64,000 bases of DNA from Granulicella mallensis MP5ACTX8 (GTDB lineage Bacteria; Acidobacteriota; Terriglobia; Terriglobales; Acidobacteriaceae), in the NCBI RefSeq assembly GCF_000178955.2, contig NC_016631.1:186001-250000 (forward strand). Reading direction: 5' to 3'. This document shows, one piece after another, positions 13,580-25,190 of the stretch. The position numbers and the translations under genes were made by a program. The first letter of the stretch is position 1. The number at the start of each line of letters is the position of its first letter. The notes under the pieces are model-generated. The model was not told the origin of the DNA, did no database searches, and saw only the letters and a program-made list of their open reading frames with translations.

Positions 13580-16168
13580 CTAAAACGCCCGCACACCCTC
13601 TTCCACGACCAGGTTATCGACCGCGATGTTCAGCGCGAGACCCAGTTTGCGGAAGCCATCGCGCCACTCGCGTGTCCAGTAGTTGCTGTCGCTGCGGCGC
13701 AGCAGGTCGTTCCAGATATTCTGTGCCTGCCAAAGGTTGATATCCATCGGCAGGGTTCGCAGGCTTTCGGCGATTGCCACAGTCTCGTTCAGGACCGCAG
13801 CCGTCTGTTGCTCGGCCGCGCCCTCCAAACGGATCATGGTGCGCTTCATGCGCTTGTCGGCAGTAAAGCCGAGCAACTGCGAGTCGAGGGTCACGCCATC
13901 CAGCTCGGCGCTGCGCAGCAGGCGTGCGACTTCGGCTGCATCGTAGCTCTCGGCTTCGAGCGCGCGCCGCAGCCCCGCGTTGATGGCGAAGCCCGCAGTC
14001 AATGCCAGAGCGGGTGGTGCAGCCACGTTCGACTCCGCGAGGAAGTGCAACAGCGTCGCGTGTTCTTCGTAGATGCGGGTCAGCGAGCTCTCTACCTCCG
14101 AGAGCGTCTGGTCGAGAATGCTCTTGAGAATGCGGTGCTGCTCGTCCGCAAACAGCGAGGTCAACGAGTAAAGTGTGCCGCCGAAGAAGCCGTCGATCAG
14201 ACGGACCAGCTCCGGCAGGTTGGCTCGCTGGATGGTCGTGCTTGCCTCTTCGACGAACGTCGCCCATGCCTCTTCAATCTCGGGCGTATAACGCTTCACC
14301 GCGGCGGAGAGGTTCTGATCGCCGAGATGCAGCACGGCAAAACAGATCTCCTCGGTCTCTTCGGTAATTCTGGAACGCAGCGCCGCGCGACCCAGGGCCA
14401 CGCGGCCTCGGCCTGAGGTCAGCAGGTCGTAGTTATGGCGATGTACGTCGAAGCAGAACAGTTCGCCTGCATCGGGATAGTTCCGGAACATCGAGCTGAT
14501 GGCGTAATGTGCTCCGACGTGTTCTAAATCGAGCCGTGAGCCGATGACGAAACGGATATAGATCTCTGCGGCGTCACCGATCTCAGCTACATTGCTCTTG
14601 GCGCGTGTAAGGATCGCGAGGAACTCGGCTTCGAGCTCCGCGGCGGCCGCGCCAAACAGTTGATTGGCAAGCTGAATGACCCGCCCCGCGTAAGCGATGA
14701 TCTGGACCGTCTCGATGCCCGAGATCTCGTCGAAGAACCAGCCGCAACTGGTGTACATGAGCTGGGTGTGGCGTTCGAGCTCGAGCAGCTCCAGAGCTGT
14801 GACGCGTTCGGCAGGCGTCAATTCATGGGTTGCATGTTCGCTGAAGAACCAGTCGATATTGACCGTGCTGCGGTCGAGCACGACCTGGATGTAGGCATCG
14901 CGGGCGGCCCACAGGTCTTTGAGCAGCGGTTGTGCAACGGCCTCGGCCAGCGGCGCGGTCTTGTCGCGCAGCAGATCGAGGGCTTCGCGGAGCGGGCCGC
15001 GCCACTGCTGATTCCAGCCCTGCCTGCCGCCGTTACAGCCGCAGTTGGAGCGCCAGCGCTCCACGCCATGCGCACAGCTCCAGGAGGTGTTGTCGACGAC
15101 CTCGGCCTCCCACTGCGGCGGAAACTTCGCGAGGAACTCGCCGTAGTTGGTGAGGGTTGCGAGCTTGTTTTCCTCGATCCAGTGCAGCGCATAGCTCAGG
15201 GCCATCTCGCCATGTTTGTGGTGGTGGCCGTAGCTCTCTCCATCGGTGGCGACGTGCGCCAGCTGTGGTTCGTTGGGAGCCTTATCGGCACGGAGACCGC
15301 CAACCAGCCGGCGTCCGAAGTCTTCGCCGGAGTTCAACAGGCCCTCAAAGGCAATCGCTCGCGAGCCTGGGCCGTCGTAGAAGAACACCGCAATGGAGCG
15401 GCCTTCATTTAGCCGGATCCGGTATGGATGCGTGGGATCGACGATGGCGTTGGGCGTTTCGGTCCAGGCTGGTTCGCTAGCCTTGGGAGAGGTTGCGGAC
15501 TCTGCTTTGGACGCTGCGGCCTTCGGAGTCTCTGTCTGAATTTTGCGTACCCGCGCGCACTGGTGGGGCGCGAGGATGGTGTACTTGATGCCCTCCTGCG
15601 CCATCAGGTCGAGCACGGAACTCGAGACGGCGGTCTCAGCCAGCCACATGCCTTCGGGCTTGCGGCCGAAGCGGTGTTCGAAGTCGGCGATGCCCCAGCG
15701 GATCTGGGTGCGGGCGTCGCGCTCGCTCGCCAGCGGCATGATGATGTGGTTGTAAACCTGCGCCAGGGCGGACCCATGGCCGGAGTAATGCTCGGCACTG
15801 GCCCTGTCCGCGTCCTGGATCATCCGGTAGGTGCGTGGCGCAAAGTCAGCTAGCCAGCTCAGCAGCGTGGGGCCGAAGTTGAAGCTCATCCGGGCGTAGT
15901 TGTTCAGGATGCGGACGATCTCCCGCTCTTGATTGGTGATGCGCGAGGCGCCGTTCGGGGCATAGCACTCGCTGGTAATGCGTTCATTCCAATCGTGATA
16001 CGGTGCCGCGGAGTCCTGTACCTCGACGGTCTCGAGCCAGGGGTTTTCGCGCGGTGGCTGGTAGAAGTGACCGTGTACGCAGATGTAATGCGGCGGCGGT
16101 GAGACTGCCTGGTCCTTGAGTTCAGCGGAGCTGGCGGGATTTTGAATACGAGCCTTCAGCTTGGTCAT
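13580..16168 (-). CDS. DUF3536 / glycoside hydrolase family 57 protein
   Basis: An 862-residue cytoplasmic protein. Residues ~28-330 are a GH57 N-terminal catalytic barrel, beginning with the family start YICVHGHFYQPPRENPW and including EGMWLAETAVSSSVLDLMA, where the catalytic Glu of GH57 is expected. The remainder matches DUF3536, mostly helical, including WSCAHGVERWRSNCGCNGG. GH57 enzymes act on alpha-glucans (amylase, 4-alpha-glucanotransferase or branching enzyme); members with DUF3536 are uncharacterised. ATG 16168 is chosen because a GGGAGAG Shine-Dalgarno lies 5 nt before it; the frame is open further upstream but encodes nothing recognisable there. No glycogen gene neighbours it. Confidence 0.85.
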   Translation of the reverse strand: MTKLKARIQNPASSAELKDQAVSPPPHYICVHGHFYQPPRENPWLETVEVQDSAAPYHDWNERITSECYAPNGASRITNQEREIVRILNNYARMSFNFGPTLLSWLADFAPRTYRMIQDADRASAEHYSGHGSALAQVYNHIIMPLASERDARTQIRWGIADFEHRFGRKPEGMWLAETAVSSSVLDLMAQEGIKYTILAPHQCARVRKIQTETPKAAASKAESATSPKASEPAWTETPNAIVDPTHPYRIRLNEGRSIAVFFYDGPGSRAIAFEGLLNSGEDFGRRLVGGLRADKAPNEPQLAHVATDGESYGHHHKHGEMALSYALHWIEENKLATLTNYGEFLAKFPPQWEAEVVDNTSWSCAHGVERWRSNCGCNGGRQGWNQQWRGPLREALDLLRDKTAPLAEAVAQPLLKDLWAARDAYIQVVLDRSTVNIDWFFSEHATHELTPAERVTALELLELERHTQLMYTSCGWFFDEISGIETVQIIAYAGRVIQLANQLFGAAAAELEAEFLAILTRAKSNVAEIGDAAEIYIRFVIGSRLDLEHVGAHYAISSMFRNYPDAGELFCFDVHRHNYDLLTSGRGRVALGRAALRSRITEETEEICFAVLHLGDQNLSAAVKRYTPEIEEAWATFVEEASTTIQRANLPELVRLIDGFFGGTLYSLTSLFADEQHRILKSILDQTLSEVESSLTRIYEEHATLLHFLAESNVAAPPALALTAGFAINAGLRRALEAESYDAAEVARLLRSAELDGVTLDSQLLGFTADKRMKRTMIRLEGAAEQQTAAVLNETVAIAESLRTLPMDINLWQAQNIWNDLLRRSDSNYWTREWRDGFRKLGLALNIAVDNLVVEEGVRAF

Positions 16169-16367
16169 GGCTCTCCCAAGGATATAGCCGGAGACCCTGT
16201 GATTTGCATAGTCGTCAGCATGAATCGTCGATCGTTTTTGGCTGCCGAGCCTGCATTGGTTGCCTCGTTCGAGAAACGTTTTCACAAATGAATCCGGCAA
16301 AGGCCGTAACCCTTCTGATATCGCTATTTGGAGCGACGCAGACTGGTCGGTACAGGTTCCTGTTGGG

Positions 16368-16748
16368 TTACTGGTTCGTTCGGCTATCGAAACAGGCTGT
16401 GACTGCAATTGCCAGCCAGTAGGCCACGATATCCCGCAGCGAGAAGATACGGCCCAGCAGGAGCTGGCCGGCAAGCGTATGGCGGAAGGCGTTAAGTCCG
16501 GGCGAATGATACAGCTTGAAGCACTCGACCGCTACCGCAACCATGCCGGCAACGATGGCCAGGGTCTGAGGTTTCTTCTTTGGCAGAAAGAACGCAACGA
16601 GCCAATAGACCATGATGGCCCACAGGATGGAGCCACCGTATTTGACGAGGACGGCAACCAGGCCAAGCGGTACCAATCTCCAGACCAGACCGCCGGCGAG
16701 GGTGATGAGCGCAAGGGTAGCGCAGGCGATTCGACGATTCGATCTCAC
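16368..16748 (-). CDS. DUF2809 small membrane protein
   Basis: A protein of 126 residues with four predicted transmembrane helices (about 9-27, 31-48, 56-74 and 98-118). It has the DUF2809 pattern: a VKYGGSILWAIMVYWLVAF segment, then VECFKLYHSPGLNAFR and GQLLLGRIFSLRDIVAYW. The function of the family is unknown. GTG 16748 is the likely start, 15 nt after the stop of the upstream alkA-like gene, with AGGGG about 11 nt before it. The arrangement suggests a two-gene unit with the glycosylase. An upstream start at 16847 in this frame would overlap the glycosylase and lacks helix content. Confidence 0.75.
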   Translation of the reverse strand: MRSNRRIACATLALITLAGGLVWRLVPLGLVAVLVKYGGSILWAIMVYWLVAFFLPKKKPQTLAIVAGMVAVAVECFKLYHSPGLNAFRHTLAGQLLLGRIFSLRDIVAYWLAIAVTACFDSRTNQ

Positions 16749-16762
16749 TTCTGGTTTGACCC

Positions 16763-17479
16763 CTACTCCGGCTGCACGGTTTTGCCGGCGGCAAGATCGC
16801 AGGCTCGCCACATGTACCAGCTTGCGACCGAGCACCACGGCGCCCATTTCTTTGCGCGTTTTGCGATCTGTTCGTGGGTGGCCAGAAGGTCGGGGGTGAC
16901 TTTTTCCGTGGGCTTGAGGCCCAGATAGGTCAGGGCAAAGCCCTTGCGAATGCCGTAATCGCTGCTAGGCAGGACGTTCGGACGCCCGAGGCGGAAGATC
17001 AGCATCATCTCGACGGTCCACTTGCCGATGCCGCGCACCTGTGTCAGGTGCTCGATGATGTCGTCGTCGCTCATGCGACGGATGCGGGCTATCGTAGGCA
17101 CGGTGCCGTCGAGCGTCTTGGCGGCCAGGTCGCGCAGAGCCAGTGCCTTGTTGTGTGAGAGCCCGGCGGCGCGAAGCTGTTCGTTCGGGCAGTCGAGCAG
17201 ATCTTGTGGCTCAGGATGGTTGCCGATACCGCAGGCATCCGCGAACGATGCCAGCAGCCGCGCATGGATGGTGGCGGCGGCCTTGCCATGGAGTTGCTGG
17301 TAGATGATGGACTGTGTGAGCGCCTCGAAGGGCGACTGTTGCGCAGGCAGCCGCACCGTAAACGGCCCAGCCTTGGCGATCAGCTTCGCAAGTTTGGGAT
17401 CGGCGGCTGAGAGCGCGTCGGTAGCTTCTGTGGGATCGTACGGCAGCTTTCGGGTAGAGCCGGAGCGTGGGCGAGGCAT
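16763..17479 (-). CDS. DNA-3-methyladenine glycosylase II-like (HhH-GPD)
   Basis: A 238-residue base-excision repair glycosylase. The helix-hairpin-helix is LTQVRGIGKWTVEMML (about residues 144-159), followed by the conserved loop LPSSDYGIRKG containing the catalytic Asp (about 172). The N-terminal helical part (LTQSIIYQQLHGKAA) also fits the family. It lacks the four-Cys iron-sulfur loop of MutY/Nth and lacks the N-terminal TBP-like domain of E. coli AlkA, so it is the short AlkA type found in many bacteria. It should excise alkylated purines from DNA. The DUF2809 gene follows after a 14-nt gap. Confidence 0.88.
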   Translation of the reverse strand: MPRPRSGSTRKLPYDPTEATDALSAADPKLAKLIAKAGPFTVRLPAQQSPFEALTQSIIYQQLHGKAAATIHARLLASFADACGIGNHPEPQDLLDCPNEQLRAAGLSHNKALALRDLAAKTLDGTVPTIARIRRMSDDDIIEHLTQVRGIGKWTVEMMLIFRLGRPNVLPSSDYGIRKGFALTYLGLKPTEKVTPDLLATHEQIAKRAKKWAPWCSVASWYMWRACDLAAGKTVQPE

Positions 17480-17597
17480 GAAGAGAGTTTGCCATAGAGC
17501 GCTGTAGTTTCACCTGTTTCGCGGAGCTGTCCTGTCTCTTGTTCATGCGGCTGTCTGACTTACTGGAGGGGCAATCGATATCTGTAGTTTCCGCAGG

Positions 17598-17603
17598 TAG
17601 AAT
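17598..17603 (+). promoter_or_regulatory. -10-like hexamer TAGAAT, 6 nt before an ATG
   Basis: TAGAAT ends 6 nt before the ATG at 17610. This supports both the start of the small gene and the idea of a leaderless transcript. Confidence 0.35.
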
Positions 17604-17609
17604 TCGCAC

Positions 17610-17873
17610 ATGATCGCTCGAGTACAGGAAACTACAGAAGGATTCGTGATCGTTATTCCCCCTGCTGAGGCCAAGGCGTGGGGACTGAGGGAGAACTTTC
17701 CTCTGGAAGTACATCGTGTGGGTTCAACTTCCGAAGACGATGCTCCGGAACTCATCCAGGCGCGCCATCAGGAAGTGCTCAAGGTCGCCGAACAAGTCAT
17801 AGAGGAGCACGCCGCAGCTTTTCGTGAGCTGGCTAAAGGCCCCGAAGGTCCTGGTCCGTACGGCGATGTGTAG
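17610..17873 (+). CDS. Small AbrB/MazE-like protein, possibly an orphan antitoxin
   Basis: An 87-residue protein. The first ~40 residues (MIARVQETTEGFVIVIPPAEAK and then LRENFPLEVHRV) have the alternating pattern of a swapped-hairpin AbrB/MazE DNA-binding fold. The rest is an acidic helix (RHQEVLKVAEQVIEEHAAAF) that could bind a toxin. The final GPEGPGPYGDV is unusual. No toxin-like frame lies downstream (the next gene is 386 nt away), so it is either a solitary antitoxin or a regulator. The similarity is by pattern only and is modest. Confidence 0.5.
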   Translation: MIARVQETTEGFVIVIPPAEAKAWGLRENFPLEVHRVGSTSEDDAPELIQARHQEVLKVAEQVIEEHAAAFRELAKGPEGPGPYGDV

Positions 17874-18259
17874 CCAAAGAAATCCTCAGGCGAACTCGGA
17901 CTAATGTGGACGGGATTTAGAAAAATGGTTCTTTCCTGTAAAACATTTTTATAGCGAATTTGCCGCATCACCAGCGGGGAATCATCGTTTGATGTAAATA
18001 GAAACCGCTCGTTTTCCCGGTCGATAATCGCTGGTCGTTTCGACTATCGAACATTAGGGCCCTAAAGCCAACGTTGGTGTAACAATTCGGCTGCTATACT
18101 CGATTTTTCACAGGGCTTGTTTTCAAACCTTTGGAAACACCTATCACGGTATCTTTGTGAGTAGGTTCACTTTCCGAAGGCGCAGCACTCTCAGGTAGTT
18201 GGTTATTCGGTTCAAAACTCCACAGGTTTTTTTGATGCAGAGGAAGCAGGAACGCACTC
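17874..18259 (+). promoter_or_regulatory. Upstream region of the act-cox operon with a putative promoter
   Basis: This 386-bp gap holds no credible gene. A candidate sigma-70 promoter is TTGGTG (18074-18079) with TATACT (18095-18100), a 15-nt spacer, somewhat short. An inverted pattern, GTCGATAATCG ... CGACTATCGA, lies at about 18017-18050 and could be an operator. The leader to actA would be ~155 nt. No strong Shine-Dalgarno precedes the ATG beyond the purine run AGAGGAAGCAGGAA at 18239-18252. Confidence 0.4.
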
Positions 18260-19155
18260 ATGGCGCAAGTATTTGACCGCAGTTCGAACGCACTGGCTCG
18301 CGCGAGCCTGGTGCTGACGGGCTTGATCGTCATCGCGCTCGGTGTGGCGCTGAACTCATTGCAGCGGTCGCCGTGGGTGACCAAGCAAGGGCAGCGGCCG
18401 GACCAGCCCGTCCCTTTCAGCCACAAGCACCACGTCGAGGGCCTCGGGCTCCAGTGCCAGTACTGCCACGTATCCGTGGAGAAGAGCTCGTACGCGGGTA
18501 TTCCGCCGACTAAGACTTGTATGAACTGTCACTCCCAGATCTGGACCGACGCTCAGTTGCTCGAGCCGGTGCGGCAGAGCTGGGCGACCGGTAAGTCGAT
18601 CAACTGGATTCGCGTCCACGATCTGCCGGACTACGTGTACTTCAATCACGAGATCCACGTGAACAAGGGCATCGGCTGCGCAAGCTGTCACGGCCGTGTT
18701 GACGAGATGCCGTTGATGTACCAGGAAAACACGCTGCAGATGGAGTGGTGTTTGAACTGCCATCGCAACCCTGCAGTGAACCTGCGGCCCGCCAGCGAGG
18801 TCTACAACATGGCGTGGGCAGGCCCCTCGACCGACAAGCCCGTCTGGTGCACCACGACCGGCAAGGGTGGACCCACGGCACAGGGCGTATCCTGCGTGAC
18901 CAAGGATCCAGGCAACCAGAACCCCGAGTTGGCGCAGTTGACCAAGCCCGAGGCTCCGGCAGCTTCGCAGTCGGGAACGAATCTCCAGCCGCATCCGTTG
19001 ACGGGTGAGGGCCAGACGGTCTCCGATATGCCGCAGATTGCAATGCCTGCCAGCTATCAGAAGTTCACCAGCCAGATGGATCTCGGTCGCTACCTGACAG
19101 CGCAATACCACATCCGCTCAGCCAACGAGCTGTCGAGCTGCGAGGTGTGCCACCG

Positions 19156-19159
<4 letters not shown>
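18260..19159 (+). CDS. actA: Alternative complex III subunit ActA, pentaheme cytochrome c
   Basis: A 299-residue protein with an N-terminal membrane helix (about 13-32) that acts as an anchor or uncleaved signal. It carries five CXXCH heme motifs: CQYCH (66-70), CMNCH (87-91), CASCH (140-144), CLNCH (164-168) and CEVCH near the C-terminus (294-298). In known alternative complex III, ActA collects electrons from ActB and passes them toward ActE or the oxidase on the periplasmic side. It is the first gene of a twelve-gene operon. Its stop overlaps the start of actB by 4 bases (ATGA). Confidence 0.92.
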
Positions 19160-22368
<3,209 letters not shown>

Positions 22369-22369
22369 G

Positions 22370-23818
22370 ATGGCAACCCAAGGTCCTATCCATGATCCGA
22401 ATGCGGCGCTCGATCCTATGATCGACCCGCAGACGGGTGAGTACGCGGTCATCGCGCCGGGCCACAACTTCAAGAGTGTGACGCAGAAGATCGCGGGTAT
22501 CGTGCTTACCGCCGACACACCCTGGGCGTGGACGGGCGGTCTGTTCCTGGCCGCAACCGTAGCGTTGGGCGTAGTCATCGGTGTTACCTGGCTCGTCCTC
22601 AAGGGCGTCGGCATCTGGGGTGTCACTATCCCTGGCGCGTGGGGCTTTGCCATCATCAACTTCGTTTGGTGGATCGGTATCGGCCACGCCGGAACGCTGA
22701 TCTCGGCCATTCTGCTGCTCTTCAAGCAGACTTGGCGCAACTCGATCAATCGATTTGCCGAAGCGATGACCATCTTTGCCGTCTGCTGCGCGGGCCTCTT
22801 CCCGCTGCTGCACGTCGGTCGTCCGTGGCTTGGTTACTGGCTGTTGCCGTACCCGAACACGATGAACCTCTGGCCGCAGTTCCGCTCGCCGCTGGCCTGG
22901 GACGTCTTCGCCGTCTCGACTTACGCGACGATCTCGGTGGTCTTCTGGTACATCGGTATGATCCCGGATTTCGGTACGCTGCGCGATCGCGCGAAGCTGC
23001 CGCTGGCCAAGGCCTTCTACGGCATGCTCTCGCTGGGCTGGCGTGGATCGACTCGCCACTGGATTCGCTACGAGTCGGCTTCGCTGCTGCTCGCCGGTCT
23101 CTCGACGCCTCTGGTGCTCTCGGTGCACACCACCATCAGCTTCGACTTCGCGGTCGCGGCTATGGCAGGCTGGCATACGACGATCTTCCCGCCGTACTTC
23201 GTCGCCGGCGCCGTTTACTCAGGGTTCGCGATGGTGCTTACGCTCGCCATCCCAATCCGCAAGTTCTATCACCTGGAAGACCTGGTTACGCTTCGCCACC
23301 TCGATAACATGGCGAAGGTGATGTTGACGACCGGTTCGATCGTTGCCTATGGCTACGGTATGGAAGTCTTCATGAGCTGGTACTCAGCCAGCCACTGGGA
23401 GTTCTTCATGATGTGGAACCGTATGTTCGGGCCGATGGGCTGGGCATACTGGATACTCATCCTGACCAACATTGCGATTCCGCTGACCACGCTCTGGTCG
23501 CGTAAGCTGCGCGTCAATGTCGGCTACCTGTTCTTCCTGTCCTTCGTGGTGAACATCGGTATGTGGTTCGAGCGTTTCGTCATCGTCGTGACGTCTCTCT
23601 ACCGCGACTATCTGCCGTCGAGCTGGGGAACCTATCGCGCGACCAAGTGGGACTATATTCTGTTCCTCGGAACGTGGGGAATGTTTACCTTCCTGTTCCT
23701 GCTGTTTGCGCGCTTCGCTCCCATGATTCCGATGTCGGAGATCCGCATGATGCTGCCGCAGACCAAGGTTCATCACCCTGGTGCAGATGCTGAAGTTGTT
23801 ACCCAGGAGGCCCTCTAA
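22370..23818 (+). CDS. actC: Alternative complex III subunit ActC, NrfD/PsrC family quinol-binding protein
   Basis: A 482-residue integral membrane protein with about ten helices, of the NrfD/PsrC family. Recognisable segments are WGVTIPGAWGFAIINFVWWIG, HAGTLISAILLLF and AVCCAGLFPLLHVGRPW, which line the quinol site in known structures, plus DFGTLRDR on a cytoplasmic loop. It should oxidise menaquinol or ubiquinol and pass electrons to ActB. ATG 22370 lies 1 nt after the actB stop; an in-frame TTG at 22361 is less likely. It shares one base with actD (TAATG). Confidence 0.92.
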   Translation: MATQGPIHDPNAALDPMIDPQTGEYAVIAPGHNFKSVTQKIAGIVLTADTPWAWTGGLFLAATVALGVVIGVTWLVLKGVGIWGVTIPGAWGFAIINFVWWIGIGHAGTLISAILLLFKQTWRNSINRFAEAMTIFAVCCAGLFPLLHVGRPWLGYWLLPYPNTMNLWPQFRSPLAWDVFAVSTYATISVVFWYIGMIPDFGTLRDRAKLPLAKAFYGMLSLGWRGSTRHWIRYESASLLLAGLSTPLVLSVHTTISFDFAVAAMAGWHTTIFPPYFVAGAVYSGFAMVLTLAIPIRKFYHLEDLVTLRHLDNMAKVMLTTGSIVAYGYGMEVFMSWYSASHWEFFMMWNRMFGPMGWAYWILILTNIAIPLTTLWSRKLRVNVGYLFFLSFVVNIGMWFERFVIVVTSLYRDYLPSSWGTYRATKWDYILFLGTWGMFTFLFLLFARFAPMIPMSEIRMMLPQTKVHHPGADAEVVTQEAL

Positions 23819-24360
23819 TGCCGGTACACGAGGGAGTTTACGGTCTGATCGCTGAGTTCAATACTCCCAGCGAGTTGGTGAATGCGACTGAGATGGCGCA
23901 CCGCGCCGGTTACCGCCGCATGGAGTGCTACACCCCCTATCCCGTGGAAGAGGCAGCCGAAGCGCTGCGTTTCCATAAGACAGGCGTGCCGCTGATGTGT
24001 CTTCTGGGCGGTCTCATGGGTCTCGTTACCGGCTATGGGATGGAAGTCTGGGTCAATACGTTGGGCTATCCGCTCAACATTGCAGGACGCCCGCTGTTCA
24101 GCTGGCCGGCGTTCGTGATCCCAGGCTATGAGTGGACGATTCTGTTCGCTGGTCTGTCGGCGGCGTTCGGCATGCTGGCTCAGAACGGCCTGCCGCAGCT
24201 TTACCACCCGTTGTTCAACGCACCTAACTTCCGCGACGGTGCAACGACGGACAAGTTCTTCCTCTGCCTCGAAGCACACGATCCGAAGTTTTCGGTGACC
24301 GAGACCAGGGCGTTTCTCGAAGGGTTCTCTCCTGTCTCCGTTGTGGAGGTGGACCACTAA
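23818..24360 (+). CDS. actD: Alternative complex III subunit ActD (DUF3341)
   Basis: A 180-residue protein of the DUF3341/ActD family. A cytoplasmic alpha/beta N-terminal domain (EGVYGLIAEFNTPSELVNAT, then MECYTPYPVEE) is followed by two transmembrane helices (about 60-80 and 98-120) and a soluble tail (FLCLEAHDPKFSVTETR). It has no cofactors in known complexes and stabilises the membrane arm. It overlaps actC and actE by one base each, so expression is tightly coupled. Confidence 0.92.
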   Translation: MPVHEGVYGLIAEFNTPSELVNATEMAHRAGYRRMECYTPYPVEEAAEALRFHKTGVPLMCLLGGLMGLVTGYGMEVWVNTLGYPLNIAGRPLFSWPAFVIPGYEWTILFAGLSAAFGMLAQNGLPQLYHPLFNAPNFRDGATTDKFFLCLEAHDPKFSVTETRAFLEGFSPVSVVEVDH

Positions 24361-25148
24361 TGCAAGGAAACAGGAAACAGGAAACGGCGATGCGAGTAGC
24401 GCGTGCAGTGACGGGGCTTTCGGCGATGGCGGCGATGCTGGTTTTGGCCGGCTGCCGTCAGGACATGCACGATCAGCCGAAGTTCTTTCCGCAGCGCGGA
24501 ACCTCGTTCTACGCCGATGGCCGCTCCGTGCGTCCGCAGGTGGAGAACACCGTGGCGCGCAACCAGCTCCATCAGGATGCGTACTTCTTTACCGGTCTGC
24601 AGAACGGCAAAGAGGGCGAGGGTCTCCCGATCCAGTTGACCCCCGCGGTCATGGAACGCGGCCAGGAGCGCTTCAATGTCTACTGCACGCCCTGCCACTC
24701 TCGTGTAGGCAATGGTGACGGCATGATCGTGCAGCGCGGCTACCGCCCGGCAGGCGACTTCCACACGGACCGCCTCCGCAATGCTCCGCTTGGCCACTTC
24801 TTCAATGTCATGACCAACGGCTTCGGCTCTATGCCGGATTATGCCGCGCAGTTGACGCCGGAAGATCGTTGGGCGGTTGCGGCTTACATTCGCGCACTGC
24901 AACTCAGCCAGAATGCGAAGCAGTCCGATGTGGCTGCGGGGCAGCATGTGCAGAGCCTGCACGATATTGCAAAGGATGAAGGCCTGCCTCCGGGATTTGC
25001 GGAACCATGGGGTCTGCCCTCGACGGCGATCTATGGAACGCCGAACAATCAGGACAACGGTATTCCGGGACAGAATTTGGGCACGGCTCCTGCGGCAGCG
25101 GCAAAGAGTGCGCAGCCAGCAGCACAGCCGGCCGAGACAAAGCAGTAA
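24360..25148 (+). CDS. actE: Alternative complex III subunit ActE, monoheme cytochrome c lipoprotein
   Basis: A protein of up to 262 residues. It has a lipoprotein signal with lipobox VLAGC and one heme motif CTPCH (about residues 107-111), followed by GNGDGMIVQRGY; a methionine ligand is probable in FGSMPDYA. It should be the periplasmic electron exit toward the oxidase. The start is ambiguous: ATG 24360 overlaps the actD stop (TAATG), whereas ATG 24390 gives an ideal 22-residue signal peptide. Between them lies a tandem GGAAACA run that may serve as a Shine-Dalgarno for the second ATG. The tail is Ala/Gln/Pro-rich. Confidence 0.9.
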   Translation: MQGNRKQETAMRVARAVTGLSAMAAMLVLAGCRQDMHDQPKFFPQRGTSFYADGRSVRPQVENTVARNQLHQDAYFFTGLQNGKEGEGLPIQLTPAVMERGQERFNVYCTPCHSRVGNGDGMIVQRGYRPAGDFHTDRLRNAPLGHFFNVMTNGFGSMPDYAAQLTPEDRWAVAAYIRALQLSQNAKQSDVAAGQHVQSLHDIAKDEGLPPGFAEPWGLPSTAIYGTPNNQDNGIPGQNLGTAPAAAAKSAQPAAQPAETKQ

Positions 25149-25190
25149 GAACAGATTTCGAAACTTCTGGAACTTGAAGGCGACTGACGA

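Noticed and set aside
13580-16474. Longer N-terminus for the GH57/DUF3536 protein (start at 16474)
   Set aside because: The extra 102 residues have no GH57 content, while ATG 16168 has a good GGGAGAG ribosome-binding site five bases before it.
17610-17873. Complete toxin-antitoxin operon
   Set aside because: Only the antitoxin-like frame is visible; no toxin-like frame lies within 386 nt downstream or directly upstream on the same strand.
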